From the NCBI RefSeq assembly GCF_014851815.1, contig NZ_JACVAJ010000002.1, forward strand, positions 930,001 through 994,000: a DNA stretch of 64,000 nt, read 5' to 3'. The stretch's first letter is position 1; the number at the start of each line of letters is the position of its first letter. This DNA is from Pseudoxanthomonas sp. PXM01 (GTDB taxonomy: Bacteria; Pseudomonadota; Gammaproteobacteria; Xanthomonadales; Xanthomonadaceae). Positions 16,518-27,986 of the stretch are shown here, one piece after another. The position numbers and the translations under genes are program-made. The notes under the pieces were generated by a model. The model was not told the DNA's origin. It was given only the letters and a program-made list of their open reading frames with translations, and did no database searches.

Positions 16518-16777
16518 GGCAACTCCTTGAAACGGATACGAAAACACGAGCAGGGTCGCAAGGCTGGCACGGAAAGCCTGAACCAGCCCGTCACCGCTGG
16601 CGGCCCGCAACGCATCCGGTCATACTCGGGCCAGCTCCAGGGATGTCTGAACAAGGGTTTCGTGCTGCAGTCCATCGCAGCGGTCGAGTGCGCTCAATCG
16701 TTCAACAGGCTCCACCGGGATTGGGTTGCGTGTTCATGCTTTCTGCTGGACGACATCCATCTACCTTGGGAGGGGTC

Positions 16778-19201
<2,424 letters not shown>

Positions 19202-19222
19202 GCGCACGTACGACGCAACAGG

Positions 19223-19251
19223 AAAAAGGGCGGCCACCGGCCGCCCTTTTT
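19223..19251. terminator. bidirectional rho-independent terminator after hppA
   Basis: Thirteen-base stem AAAAAGGGCGGCC / GGCCGCCCTTTTT with loop ACC. It serves hppA on the plus strand and the lipoprotein gene on the minus strand. Confidence 0.92.
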
Positions 19252-19271
19252 CATTGCGATCCCGATGCGGA

Positions 19272-19817
19272 TCAGGAGGTGGGCTGCAACGCCACGACAC
19301 GCACGTCCACGTCCTTGCACGCGTCGTCCTTGCAGATGCCGTTCACCCACGCTTCGCCGTTGCCGAACATCACGCCCTTGTAGTTGACCATCAGCTGCGA
19401 ATACTTCTGCCGCTTGATCGCCTCGGCGATGGCGGGGGTCATGATCCGGTCGTACTCGCGCACGAAGGCATCCGCATCGGCCACCTTCAGCGGCTGGCCA
19501 TCGCGCACGGTAGAGAACGGATACTCGACCAGCGCGGCCACGGCGGCTTCGTCGTTCGCCGTCACCGCCTGCTGGAGCTGGCGGATCACCGCCTCGTAGC
19601 GGACGTGGTCGCCCAGCACCTCGTCGATGGCCTGGTTGACGGCGAGCGGATCGTCGACGACCTCGGCCACGTAAGGTGCGGTGGCACGCGAGGCGGCCGC
19701 CGCATCCGCAGACGCCGCGGGCGGCGTTGCATCGGCGGACGGTGGTGCGGGATCGGGCGTGGCCGGCGTGCACGCCGCCAGCCACAGCGCCGCGAACGCG
19801 GCGATCGGTGTTTTCAT
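19272..19817 (-). CDS. lipoprotein of unknown function
   Basis: 181 residues. The signal peptide ends in a lipobox, LWLAAC, so Cys16 is the lipidated residue. A low-complexity Ala/Pro/Asp linker (17-48) leads to a folded region of about 130 residues, ending in VNYKGVMFGNGEAWVNGICK with two Cys that could pair. An AGGAA site precedes the ATG. I do not recognise a family; similar proteins are found as stand-alone periplasmic lipoproteins. Confidence 0.75.
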   Translation of the reverse strand: MKTPIAAFAALWLAACTPATPDPAPPSADATPPAASADAAAASRATAPYVAEVVDDPLAVNQAIDEVLGDHVRYEAVIRQLQQAVTANDEAAVAALVEYPFSTVRDGQPLKVADADAFVREYDRIMTPAIAEAIKRQKYSQLMVNYKGVMFGNGEAWVNGICKDDACKDVDVRVVALQPTS

Positions 19818-19953
19818 CGAGCGGATTCCTGGTCAGGTGGAAACGCAGTGCGACAGGCCATCCGTGGCGACAACCCAACTCCGGCGATGCGCCTCCATCC
19901 TAGCCAGCCCCGCGTGCGATTGCGTTCGGGAATCGTTAGGCGGGCGTGTCGAA

Positions 19954-20982
19954 TCAGCTCAGCACGTCGGCCAGCACCTTGCGACCGACCGCCGCAGCCG
20001 CTTCCACTTCCGGCGTCGCTTCGGCGGCCGCTCGCGCCTCGGCCTGCTGCTTCAGGTACACCGGGCAGTGCTCCATCATGTAGTCGACGTCGAACTTCAT
20101 CCGCTCGACCAGGAAGTCGACGAACGCGCGCACCTTCGGCGACTGCACGTGGCCGCGCGGGAACACGGCGTTGAATTCGAACTCCGGCCCGGCCCAGCCG
20201 GCAAGTACGCGCTGCAGGTGGCCCTGCTCCAGATACGGCTTGACCATCACGTCGGCGCCGACCATCAGGCCTTCGCCGCACAACAACGCGCCCTTCAGCG
20301 CGGCGGGATCGTTCGCCACCAGGATCGGATTGATCGGATAGTCCTGTTCGCCGTTGGCGTCGCGCAGCGTCAGTGCGAAGCCGTTGCCGCGCCGGTTCTT
20401 CGGCATCGCCAGCACGCGGTGGTGCTGCAGGTCGTTGGGATGCAGCGGTTCACCGTAGCGCGCCAGATACTTCGGGCTCGCGTACACCTGCGTGCGCAGC
20501 GTGCTGAGGCGACGCGCCACCAGGTTGGAATCCGGCAGGTTGCCGATCCGCAATGCCACGTCGATCTCGCCGGAGATCAGGTCGAGCGTGTCGTTGGCGA
20601 GCAGCATCTCCACGCGGATCTCGGGGTACTGCGCGTGGAACTCGCCAAGCAGCGGCGCGATCTTGTCGATGCCGATCGAGTACGGCGCAGTGAAACGCAA
20701 CCAGCCGCGCGGACCGGCATGCAGCTGGCTGACCGCGCTCGCGGCTTCGTTCAACTCGCGCGCGATGCGCTGGCAGTGTTCGTAATAGACGTTGCCGGCT
20801 TCGGTGAGGCCGAGCTTGCGCGTGGTGCGATGGAGCAGTTGCGCACCGAGGCGCGTCTCCAGTTCCTGCACCTTGCGACTGACCGTGGTCTTCGGCAAAC
20901 GCAGTACGTTGGCGGCGGCGATGAAGCTGCCCTGTTCCACCACCTTGACGAAGATCAGGGTGTCGTTGAGATCGTGGCTCAT
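19954..20982 (-). CDS. LysR-family transcriptional regulator
   Basis: 342 residues. The N-terminal helix-turn-helix (about 18-40, GSFIAAANVLRLPKTTVSRK) and the following LGAQLLHRTTRKLGLTEAG are typical LysR features, with an effector domain at 90-300. The C-terminus has an extra Ala/Glu-rich tail of about 35 residues. GGAG lies eight bases before the ATG. It is divergent from the gene set leading into the RND efflux operon, with a dyad in between, so it probably controls that operon and itself, as MexT does for mexEF-oprN. Confidence 0.92.
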   Translation of the reverse strand: MSHDLNDTLIFVKVVEQGSFIAAANVLRLPKTTVSRKVQELETRLGAQLLHRTTRKLGLTEAGNVYYEHCQRIARELNEAASAVSQLHAGPRGWLRFTAPYSIGIDKIAPLLGEFHAQYPEIRVEMLLANDTLDLISGEIDVALRIGNLPDSNLVARRLSTLRTQVYASPKYLARYGEPLHPNDLQHHRVLAMPKNRRGNGFALTLRDANGEQDYPINPILVANDPAALKGALLCGEGLMVGADVMVKPYLEQGHLQRVLAGWAGPEFEFNAVFPRGHVQSPKVRAFVDFLVERMKFDVDYMMEHCPVYLKQQAEARAAAEATPEVEAAAAVGRKVLADVLS

Positions 20983-21045
20983 CGTGGGGACTCCGGTAGG
21001 CGAAGGGGCATTGGCCCGCTGACGGGATGATTATTCCCCTAAATC

Positions 21046-21062
21046 AGGACTAATCAAGTCCT
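21046..21062. promoter_or_regulatory. dyad AGGACT-N5-AGTCCT, probable LysR operator
   Basis: A perfect six-base inverted repeat, with weaker symmetry outward to CCCC (21037-21040) and GGGG (21067-21070). It lies in the 130-base gap between the LysR gene and the divergent ORF at 21113, the usual place for a LysR binding site. Confidence 0.6.
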
Positions 21063-21112
21063 CATTGGGGGCGTAACGTGGCGCCCATCGTCCTCCACCG
21101 GGTACCGCCCCC

Positions 21113-21340
21113 ATGCTGTTCGCCCGCCTCTTCCAGTCGCTGGAACACCCCGAAGACTCCCGTGAAGTGCCGTCCGAGCGGGCTTTCCGTCGCAGCAAGA
21201 GCCTGTTGTTACATGATCTTTCCGGTCATGTGGCTGCGCCGCGCTCGCAGCGCGGTGGCGTGCTCGGGGGCGGTCGCCGCCTGGGCAGCCTGATGTCGGG
21301 TTCTGGGATTATCCCGGTCACGGGAGGATTCATCCCATGA
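21113..21340 (+). CDS. small protein of unknown function (75 aa)
   Basis: 75 codons starting MLFARLFQSLEHPEDSREVP. No family recognised and no ribosome site is visible. Support comes from position: it is the first ORF downstream of the LysR dyad, and its stop overlaps the next start (ATGA at 21337-21340). The second half is basic and Gly-rich. It could be a leader rather than a stable protein. Confidence 0.4.
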   Translation: MLFARLFQSLEHPEDSREVPSERAFRRSKSLLLHDLSGHVAAPRSQRGGVLGGGRRLGSLMSGSGIIPVTGGFIP

Positions 21341-21804
21341 GCGGGACACTCGCCCGCCGTATTCCGACGAACGGCACGGCCTCGACCCAAGACTGCGCCA
21401 ACGGCGTGCAGCTGCGCCTCGGCCGCTGCCAGGCGTTTGTCGCGCCGGTGATCGACGGCGCGCAGGATCAGGCAATCGCACAGCAGGATCCGGATATCGC
21501 CGCCACCGTGCGGGTCGCCAGACTGCACGCCATGCCCGTTTCCCTTCCGACTGCCGCCCTGCGCTGGCTGCGTGCCGTTGCACGCACGCTGGCCGAACGC
21601 TTCCGCAGGCCGACCGACCCGTCGCCATCCTCCCCCGCGACGGGTCGGTCCGCCATGCGCCTGCCGTTCGTGCGCAAGGCCACCGGCTTCCGCGAGTTCA
21701 CCCTGCCGCGGCACCTCGCCGATGGCGGTGCGCTGCGTCTGCGGGTGAAGTCGGCCGGCGTCAGCACGCGCATCCTGCCCGTCGCCGGGCGGAGGCTGCC
21801 GTGA
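21337..21804 (+). CDS. small basic protein of unknown function (155 aa)
   Basis: 155 codons. GGGAGG at 21322-21327 stands nine bases before the ATG. Its stop overlaps the GTG of the SDR gene (GTGA at 21801-21804). The protein has no recognised domain, with an Arg-rich middle (LRAVARTLAERFRRPTDPS) and no membrane segment. An internal Met at 21532 could be the true start, giving 90 residues. The coupled overlaps on both sides are the main evidence that it is translated. Confidence 0.45.
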   Translation: MSGTLARRIPTNGTASTQDCANGVQLRLGRCQAFVAPVIDGAQDQAIAQQDPDIAATVRVARLHAMPVSLPTAALRWLRAVARTLAERFRRPTDPSPSSPATGRSAMRLPFVRKATGFREFTLPRHLADGGALRLRVKSAGVSTRILPVAGRRLP

Positions 21805-22607
21805 CCACGACGAAAGACGCCCTGACGCCCGGCGCGCTGGTGCTGGGCGCGAGCGGCACCGTCGGTTTCGGCGTGGTCGGCGCGCTGCTGGAGGCTGGCT
21901 GCCCGGTGCTTGCCGTCGGTCGCGAAGGGCCGCGCATGAGCGCGCTGGCCGAGCACTTCGAGGATGAGCCCGGCCTGCAGCTGCTGCACTCGCCGTGCAT
22001 CCACGATGATCGCGGCGCGGCGCGGCTGGCCGACGAGGTACGCGAACGCGGCCGTCCGCTGCGCGCGGTGTTCGCCAGCATGGGCACGCCGCTGCAGGCG
22101 GGTCGCCTGCTGGACCGTCCGGCGTCGTTCCTGCTGGAGAAGCTGGAAGCGGACCTGATCCCGCATCTCGCCGCTGCCCGCCATCTGTTGCCGCTGCTGT
22201 CGGAAAGCCAGACCGCCGCCAACTACGTGCTGATCGGCGGGCCATACGCGGAACGCGGCTGGTCGGGCTACGGCCACGCCTCGGTGACCGGTGCAGCGAT
22301 GCGCATGCTCACCCAGGTACTGCACGAGGAAGCGCAGACGATGGGCGTGCGCGTGCAGCTGCTGTCGGTCGACAAGCCGGTGTGCACGCCGGAGAACGCC
22401 GTCAACGCCTGCGCCGAATGGCCGAATGCGCTGGCGGTCGGTCGCAGTGCGGTGTCGCTGCTGTCGCGCAACGGTCGCGCGGCGCAATCGATCGTCACCT
22501 GGTCCGCGCACGACGCCAAACCACCGGAGCAGACGCTCGCACGCGACTTCGAGGATGCGCTGTGGGCGGTGGCGGGCGCCAACCGCAATGGCCGCGCCTC
22601 GGCCTGA
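21801..22607 (+). CDS. atypical SDR-family (NAD(P)-binding) protein
   Basis: 268 residues from a GTG with GGAGG five bases upstream. The Rossmann motif is GASGTVGFG near the N-terminus. Where classical SDRs have YxxxK, this protein has YGHAS, so the catalytic Lys is missing and it may be a non-catalytic or atypical member. It lies directly before the RND adaptor gene (128-base gap) and after two coupled small ORFs. In Pseudomonas the MexEF-OprN pump is also tied to an oxidoreductase (MexS), so a redox role in efflux control is plausible. Confidence 0.75.
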   Translation: MTTTKDALTPGALVLGASGTVGFGVVGALLEAGCPVLAVGREGPRMSALAEHFEDEPGLQLLHSPCIHDDRGAARLADEVRERGRPLRAVFASMGTPLQAGRLLDRPASFLLEKLEADLIPHLAAARHLLPLLSESQTAANYVLIGGPYAERGWSGYGHASVTGAAMRMLTQVLHEEAQTMGVRVQLLSVDKPVCTPENAVNACAEWPNALAVGRSAVSLLSRNGRAAQSIVTWSAHDAKPPEQTLARDFEDALWAVAGANRNGRASA

Positions 22608-22735
22608 ACTGTCACGGCGGAACATCGCTGATCGTCCTCTGCACAGCCTTCCAATACATCACCGCTTGACCTCAACCAGACTTCAGGTCGCACCCTTCCC
22701 CCCGTTTCCTCCTCTCCCCCAAGAGACCACCACCC

Positions 22736-23944
22736 ATGAACACGCCTCTTTCCGTTTCCCCACGTTCGCAGCGCCTGCTGGCGCTCGGTGCGTTCAGTGT
22801 CCTCGCCCTCGCCGTGCTGGCCGGCTGCAGCGGTCAGGCCGCCGAGAACGGCGCGCCCCCGCCGCCGCAGGTCAGCGTCGCGGCCGTGCCGGTCAAGTCG
22901 ATCAGCCAGTGGGACGAATTCAGTGGCCGCGTCGAGGCCATCGAGCATGTCGACCTGCGTCCGCGCGTGTCCGGCTACATCGACCGCGTCGTCTACACCG
23001 AAGGCCAGGAAGTGAAGAAGGGCGACGTGCTCTTCACCATCGACGCGCGCAGCTACCGCGCCGAACTGGCGCGTGCCCAGGCCGAACTGGCGCGTGCACG
23101 TACCCAGGCCGAGTTGGGCCGCAGCGAAGCCTCGCGCGCCAAACGCCTGGCCGACCTGCAGGCGCTGTCGACCGAAGAGTACGAGCAGCGACGCGCCAAC
23201 GCCGACCAGGCACAGGCCAATGTCGCCGCCGCGCAGGCCGCCGTGGAAACCGCACGCCTCAACCTGGAATGGACCCAGGTGCGCGCGCCGATCGACGGCC
23301 GTGCCGGCCGTGCACTGGTCACCGCCGGCAACCTGGTCAGCGCCGGCGATGCCGCCAGCGTACTGACCACGGTCGTCTCGCTGGACAAGGTGCACGTGCA
23401 CTTCGACGCCGACGAGCGCGCGTTCCTGCGCTACGCCGAAATGGCGCGCAAGGGCGAGCGCCCGAGCGAACGCGACGGCAAGGTGCCGGTGCAGGTCGCG
23501 CTGGCCGACGAGGCCGACTTCCCGCACGCGGGCACGGTCGACTTCCTCGACAACCAGGTCGACCGCAGCACGGGCACCATCCGCGCCCGCGCCGTGCTCG
23601 ACAACGCCGACCGCACGTTCACGCCCGGCCTGTACGCGCGCGTGCGCCTGCTCGGCAGCGGCGAGTTCAAGGCCGCGCTGGTCGACGACAAGGCCGTGCT
23701 GACCGACCAGGACCGCAAGTACGTCTACGTGGTCGACAAGGACGGCAAGGCCCAGCGACGCGACGTGAAGGTGGGCCGCATGGCCGATGGCCTGCGCATC
23801 GTCGAACAGGGCCTGGCCGCCGGCGACAAGGTCATCGTCAGCGGCGTGCAGAAGGTCTTCTTCCCCGGTATGCCGGTCCAAGCCAAGGCCGTGGCGATGG
23901 GTGCGGCCGATGCGCCGCCGACCCAGGCCGTCGCCAAGAACTGA
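22736..23944 (+). CDS. RND efflux periplasmic adaptor (MexE-like lipoprotein)
   Basis: 402 residues. The signal peptide ends in a lipobox, VLAGC, giving an inner-membrane lipoprotein. Order of parts: barrel-sandwich segment with VEAIEHVDLRPRVSGYIDR, a coiled-coil hairpin rich in Ala/Glu/Arg (about 105-175), the second lipoyl half (APIDGRAGRALV), then beta-barrel and membrane-proximal domains. It should join the RND pump and the outer-membrane channel. It is the first structural gene of the efflux operon. The translation start has only a weak AAGAGA upstream. Confidence 0.95.
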   Translation: MNTPLSVSPRSQRLLALGAFSVLALAVLAGCSGQAAENGAPPPPQVSVAAVPVKSISQWDEFSGRVEAIEHVDLRPRVSGYIDRVVYTEGQEVKKGDVLFTIDARSYRAELARAQAELARARTQAELGRSEASRAKRLADLQALSTEEYEQRRANADQAQANVAAAQAAVETARLNLEWTQVRAPIDGRAGRALVTAGNLVSAGDAASVLTTVVSLDKVHVHFDADERAFLRYAEMARKGERPSERDGKVPVQVALADEADFPHAGTVDFLDNQVDRSTGTIRARAVLDNADRTFTPGLYARVRLLGSGEFKAALVDDKAVLTDQDRKYVYVVDKDGKAQRRDVKVGRMADGLRIVEQGLAAGDKVIVSGVQKVFFPGMPVQAKAVAMGAADAPPTQAVAKN

Positions 23945-24034
23945 CGCACCCACCCTCGTAACGATGGAACCCACATCGGTCGCCCAGGCGGCCGGTGACG
24001 GGGACGCTCTTTCTTCTTTCCAGGAAATCCACCC

Positions 24035-27000
24035 ATGGACTTCTCCCGTTTCTTCATCGACCGGCCGATCTTTGCGGCAGTGCTGTCGATCGTGATCTTC
24101 GCCGCCGGCCTGATCTCGATCCCGCTGCTGCCGATCGGCGAATACCCCGAAGTGGTACCGCCCTCGGTGGTCGTGCGCACCGTGTACCCGGGCGCCAACC
24201 CCAAGGTCATCGCCGAGACCGTCGCCACGCCACTGGAAGAGGCCATCAACGGCGTCGAGGACATGATGTACATCAAGTCCGTCGCCGGTTCCGATGGCGT
24301 GCTGTCGCTGACCGTGACCTTCAAGCCGGGCACCGACCCGGACGAGGCCGCGGTGCGCGTACAGAACCGCGTGGCGCAGGCGCAGGCGCGCCTGCCCGAG
24401 GACGTGCGCCGCCAGGGCGTGACCACGCAGAAGCAGTCGCCGGTCTTCCTGATGGTCGTGCACCTGACCTCGAGCGACGGCAAATACGACTCGCTGTACC
24501 TGCGCAACTACATGCGCCTGCACGTGAAGGACGAACTGGCGCGCATCCCCGGCGTCGGCGATGCGCAGCAGTTCGGCGGTGGCGACTACGCCATGCGCCT
24601 GTGGCTGGACCCGGACAAGGTGGCCGCGCGCGGCATGACCGCCAGCGACGTACTGCGCGCCGTGCGCGAGCAGAACGTGCAGGTGTCGGCCGGCCAGCTG
24701 GGCGCCGAGCCGATGCCGAACGGCAGCGACTTCCTGTTGCCGATCAACGCCAAGGGCCGCCTGGAGACCGTCGAGGAATTCGGCAACATCGTGCTGAAGA
24801 GCGGCGGCGACGGCGAGATCGTGCGCCTGGCCGACGTGGCCCGCATCGAACTGGCCGCCGGCGACTACACGCTGCGTGCGCGCCTGGACGGCAAGAACGC
24901 TTCCGCCATCGGCATCTTCCAGGCACCGGGCGCCAACGCGCTGGACATCCGCGACGCCGTCGTCGCCAAGATGGACGAGCTGCGCCCGACCCTGCCGCCG
25001 GGCGTCGAGATCCAGTCGATCTACGACACCACGGTATTCGTGCGGGACTCGATCAAGTCGGTGATCTCCACGCTGCTGGAAGCCACCCTGCTGGTGGTGC
25101 TGGTGGTGATCCTGTTCCTGCAGACCTGGCGCGCCTCGATCATCCCGCTGCTGGCGGTGCCGGTGTCGGTGGTCGGTACGTTCGCTGTCCTGCACCTGCT
25201 GGGCTACTCGATCAACACGCTGACCCTGTTCGGCCTGGTGCTGGCGATCGGCATCGTGGTGGACGACGCCATCGTGGTGGTGGAGAACGTCGAGCGCCAC
25301 ATCGAGCACGGCGCGACACCGCTCGAAGCGGCGCACCTGGCGATGAAGGAAGTCTCCGGTCCGATCATCGCGATCGCGCTGGTGCTGTGTGCGGTGTTCG
25401 TGCCGATGGCCTTCCTGACCGGCGTCACCGGCCAGTTCTACAAGCAGTTCGCGGTGACCATCGCCATCTCCACGGTGATCTCGGCGATCAACTCGCTGAC
25501 CCTGTCGCCGGCACTGGCCGCCAAGCTGCTGCAGCCGCATGACGCACCGAAGGATCGCCTGTCGCGCGTGATCGATGGCCTGTTCGGCTGGCTGTTCCGT
25601 CCGTTCAACCGCTTCTTCAAGCGCAATTCCGAGCGCTATGAAGGCGCGGTGGGCCGCACGCTGGGCCGTCGCGGCGCCGTCTTCCTGGTGTATGCGGTGC
25701 TGCTGGTGGGTGCGGGCCTGATGTTCCGCGCGGTACCAGCAGGCTTCATCCCGGTGCAGGACAAGCAGTACCTCATCGCCGGCGTGAAGATGCCGGAGGG
25801 CGCCTCGATCGAGCGCACGGACGCCACCCTGAAGAAGATGGCCGCCATCGCGATGAAGGTCGAGGGCGTGGAACACGAGGTCGCTTTCCCCGGCCTGAAC
25901 CCGCTGCAGTTCACCAACACGCCCAACAACGGCGTGGTGTTCTTCACCCTGAAGCCGTTCAACGAACGCTCGCGCAGTGCCGAGGAGATCACCGCCGAAC
26001 TGAACCAGAAGTTCGCCGGCATCGAGGAAGGCTTCACCTTCGCCTTCATGCCGCCCCCGATCCAGGGTCTGGGCAACGGCTCCGGCTGGTCGCTCTTCAT
26101 CGAGGACCGTACGCGCCTGGGCTACGGCGAGTTGCAGAACGCGGTGCAGGCGTTCCAGGGCGCGGCGTCGCAGACGCCCGGCCTTGGCTTCCCGATCAGC
26201 AGCTACCAGGCCAACGTGCCGCAGCTGGACGCCGAGGTCGACCGCGTCAAGGCCAAGGCGCAGGGCGTGCCGCTGACCGAGCTGTTCGACACGCTGCAGA
26301 CCTACCTGGGCTCGGCCTACGTCAACGACTTCAACATGTTCGGCCGTACCTGGCAGGTCATCGCGCAGGCCGACGGGCCGTTCCGCGACGACGTCGAGGA
26401 CATCGCCAACCTGCGCACCCGCAACGCCAACGGCGAGATGGTGCCGATCGGCAGCATGGTGAACATCAAGCAGACCTACGGCCCCGACCCGGTGATCCGC
26501 TTCAACGGCTATCCGGCCGCCGACCTGCTGGGCGACGCCGACCCGCGCGTGCTGTCCTCGGGCGAAGCGATGGCCAAGGTCACCGAACTGGCGCAGCAGG
26601 TGCTGCCGACCGGCATGGGCATCGGCTGGAGCGACCTGAGCTACCAGCAGGCCACCCAGGGCAAGGCCGCGCTGGTGGTGTTCCCGCTGGCGGTGCTGCT
26701 GGCCTTCCTGGTGCTGGCCGCGCTGTACGAAAGCTGGACCCTGCCGCTGGCGGTGATCCTGATCGTGCCGATGACGCTGCTGTCGGCCCTGGCCGGCGTG
26801 TGGCTGGTCGGCGGCGACAACAACGTGTTCGTGCAGGTGGGCCTGGTGGTACTGATGGGTCTGGCGTGCAAGAACGCCATCCTGATCGTCGAGTTCGCCC
26901 GCGAGCTGGAGCTGCAGGGCAAGGGCATCATCGAATCAGCACTGGAATCCTGTCGCCTGCGCCTGCGTCCGATCATCATGACATCGGTGGCGTTCATCGC

Positions 27001-27205
27001 CGGTACCGTGCCGCTGGTGCTGTCCAGCGGTGCCGGCGCCGAGGTGCGCTCCGTCACCGGCATCACGGTGTTCGCCGGCATGCTGGGCGTCACCCTGTTC
27101 GGCCTGTTCCTGACGCCGGTGTTCTACGTGGCCCTGCGCAAGCTGGCCAACAAGCCGCTGGTCTCCCATGCCCCCGCCGCCGACACGGCGACGACACACG
27201 CCTGA
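24035..27205 (+). CDS. RND (HAE1) multidrug efflux transporter, MexF-like
   Basis: 1056 residues, the normal length. It opens MDFSRFFIDRPIFAAVLSIV and shows the two-fold RND layout: twelve membrane helices and two large periplasmic loops. The proton-relay acids appear in helix 4 (IGIVVDDAIVVVENVER). Sequence such as IPLLPIGEYPEVVPPSVVVRTVYPGANPKVI is closest to the MexF branch, which exports chloramphenicol, quinolones and trimethoprim in Pseudomonas. An AGGA lies before the ATG. Substrates here are inferred from family only. Confidence 0.95.
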   Translation: MDFSRFFIDRPIFAAVLSIVIFAAGLISIPLLPIGEYPEVVPPSVVVRTVYPGANPKVIAETVATPLEEAINGVEDMMYIKSVAGSDGVLSLTVTFKPGTDPDEAAVRVQNRVAQAQARLPEDVRRQGVTTQKQSPVFLMVVHLTSSDGKYDSLYLRNYMRLHVKDELARIPGVGDAQQFGGGDYAMRLWLDPDKVAARGMTASDVLRAVREQNVQVSAGQLGAEPMPNGSDFLLPINAKGRLETVEEFGNIVLKSGGDGEIVRLADVARIELAAGDYTLRARLDGKNASAIGIFQAPGANALDIRDAVVAKMDELRPTLPPGVEIQSIYDTTVFVRDSIKSVISTLLEATLLVVLVVILFLQTWRASIIPLLAVPVSVVGTFAVLHLLGYSINTLTLFGLVLAIGIVVDDAIVVVENVERHIEHGATPLEAAHLAMKEVSGPIIAIALVLCAVFVPMAFLTGVTGQFYKQFAVTIAISTVISAINSLTLSPALAAKLLQPHDAPKDRLSRVIDGLFGWLFRPFNRFFKRNSERYEGAVGRTLGRRGAVFLVYAVLLVGAGLMFRAVPAGFIPVQDKQYLIAGVKMPEGASIERTDATLKKMAAIAMKVEGVEHEVAFPGLNPLQFTNTPNNGVVFFTLKPFNERSRSAEEITAELNQKFAGIEEGFTFAFMPPPIQGLGNGSGWSLFIEDRTRLGYGELQNAVQAFQGAASQTPGLGFPISSYQANVPQLDAEVDRVKAKAQGVPLTELFDTLQTYLGSAYVNDFNMFGRTWQVIAQADGPFRDDVEDIANLRTRNANGEMVPIGSMVNIKQTYGPDPVIRFNGYPAADLLGDADPRVLSSGEAMAKVTELAQQVLPTGMGIGWSDLSYQQATQGKAALVVFPLAVLLAFLVLAALYESWTLPLAVILIVPMTLLSALAGVWLVGGDNNVFVQVGLVVLMGLACKNAILIVEFARELELQGKGIIESALESCRLRLRPIIMTSVAFIAGTVPLVLSSGAGAEVRSVTGITVFAGMLGVTLFGLFLTPVFYVALRKLANKPLVSHAPAADTATTHA

Positions 27206-27236
27206 TCCAATTCCCACTACCAAACGAGGTCATGCC

Positions 27237-27986
27237 ATGAACGTTTCTTCCAAGATCGCCCTCGTCACCGGCGCCACCCGCGGCATCGGTCGCGAAACCG
27301 TCCGCCAGCTGGCCGAAGCCGGCGTGCACACCCTGCTGGCCGGCCGCAACCGCGACAAGGCGGTCGAAGCCGTGCTGGACCTGCAGGCCCAGGGCCTGCC
27401 GGTCGAGGCCATCGCGCTCGACGTCACCGATCCGGCCAGCATCGCCGCCGCCGTCAAGGAGGTCGAACAGCGCCACGGGCGGCTCGACATCCTGGTCAAC
27501 AATGCCGGCATCCTGGTCGATGACGCGACCAAGGGCGTGTCCGGCCAGTCGCTCGACACCTGGCGCACCACGTTCGACACCAACCTGTTCGGCGTGATCG
27601 AAACCACCCAGGCGTTCCTGCCGCTGCTGCGCAAGTCCAGTGCCGGCCGCATCGTCAACGTGTCCAGCCTGCTCGGCTCGCTGTCGGAGCACCAGAACCC
27701 GGCGTCCTTCATCTACGAGTTCAAGGGCGTGCCGGCGTACAACGTCTCCAAGAGCGCGGTGAACGCATGGACCATCCACCTGGCCCACGAGCTGAAGGAC
27801 ACCGGCATCAAGGTCAACACGATCCATCCGGGCTACGTGCAGACCGAGATGAACAAGGCCGGCGACCAGCAGAACGGCGAGCTGTCCGTGCCGGAAGGCG
27901 CGCGCACCAGCGTGCAGCTGGCGCTGATCGACAACGATGGCCCGACCGGCGGCTACTACTACTTCGACCAGGTGCTGCCATGGTGA
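27237..27986 (+). CDS. SDR-family oxidoreductase inside the RND operon
   Basis: 249 residues from the ATG at 27237 with GAGG seven bases upstream; a longer frame would start inside the pump gene. All classical SDR elements are present: TGATRGIG (11-18), NNAG (88-91), Ser143/Ser144 and Tyr168-x3-Lys172. The C-terminus GGYYYFDQVLPW resembles carbonyl-reductase-like SDRs. The stop overlaps the start of the outer-membrane gene. Its place between pump and channel genes suggests it reduces a pump substrate, such as a toxic carbonyl or quinone. Confidence 0.9.
   Translation: MNVSSKIALVTGATRGIGRETVRQLAEAGVHTLLAGRNRDKAVEAVLDLQAQGLPVEAIALDVTDPASIAAAVKEVEQRHGRLDILVNNAGILVDDATKGVSGQSLDTWRTTFDTNLFGVIETTQAFLPLLRKSSAGRIVNVSSLLGSLSEHQNPASFIYEFKGVPAYNVSKSAVNAWTIHLAHELKDTGIKVNTIHPGYVQTEMNKAGDQQNGELSVPEGARTSVQLALIDNDGPTGGYYYFDQVLPW

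Noticed and set aside
16518..16777. A riboswitch upstream of hppA
   Set aside because: The 260-base gap has a good ribosome site but I see no conserved riboswitch core or expression-platform hairpin, so none is reported.
22268..25876. A 1202-codon open frame on the minus strand
   Set aside because: It lies opposite the adaptor and pump genes, is rich in His/Gln/Arg/Val as expected from the complement of GC-rich coding sequence, and has no domain. It is a shadow of the real plus-strand genes.
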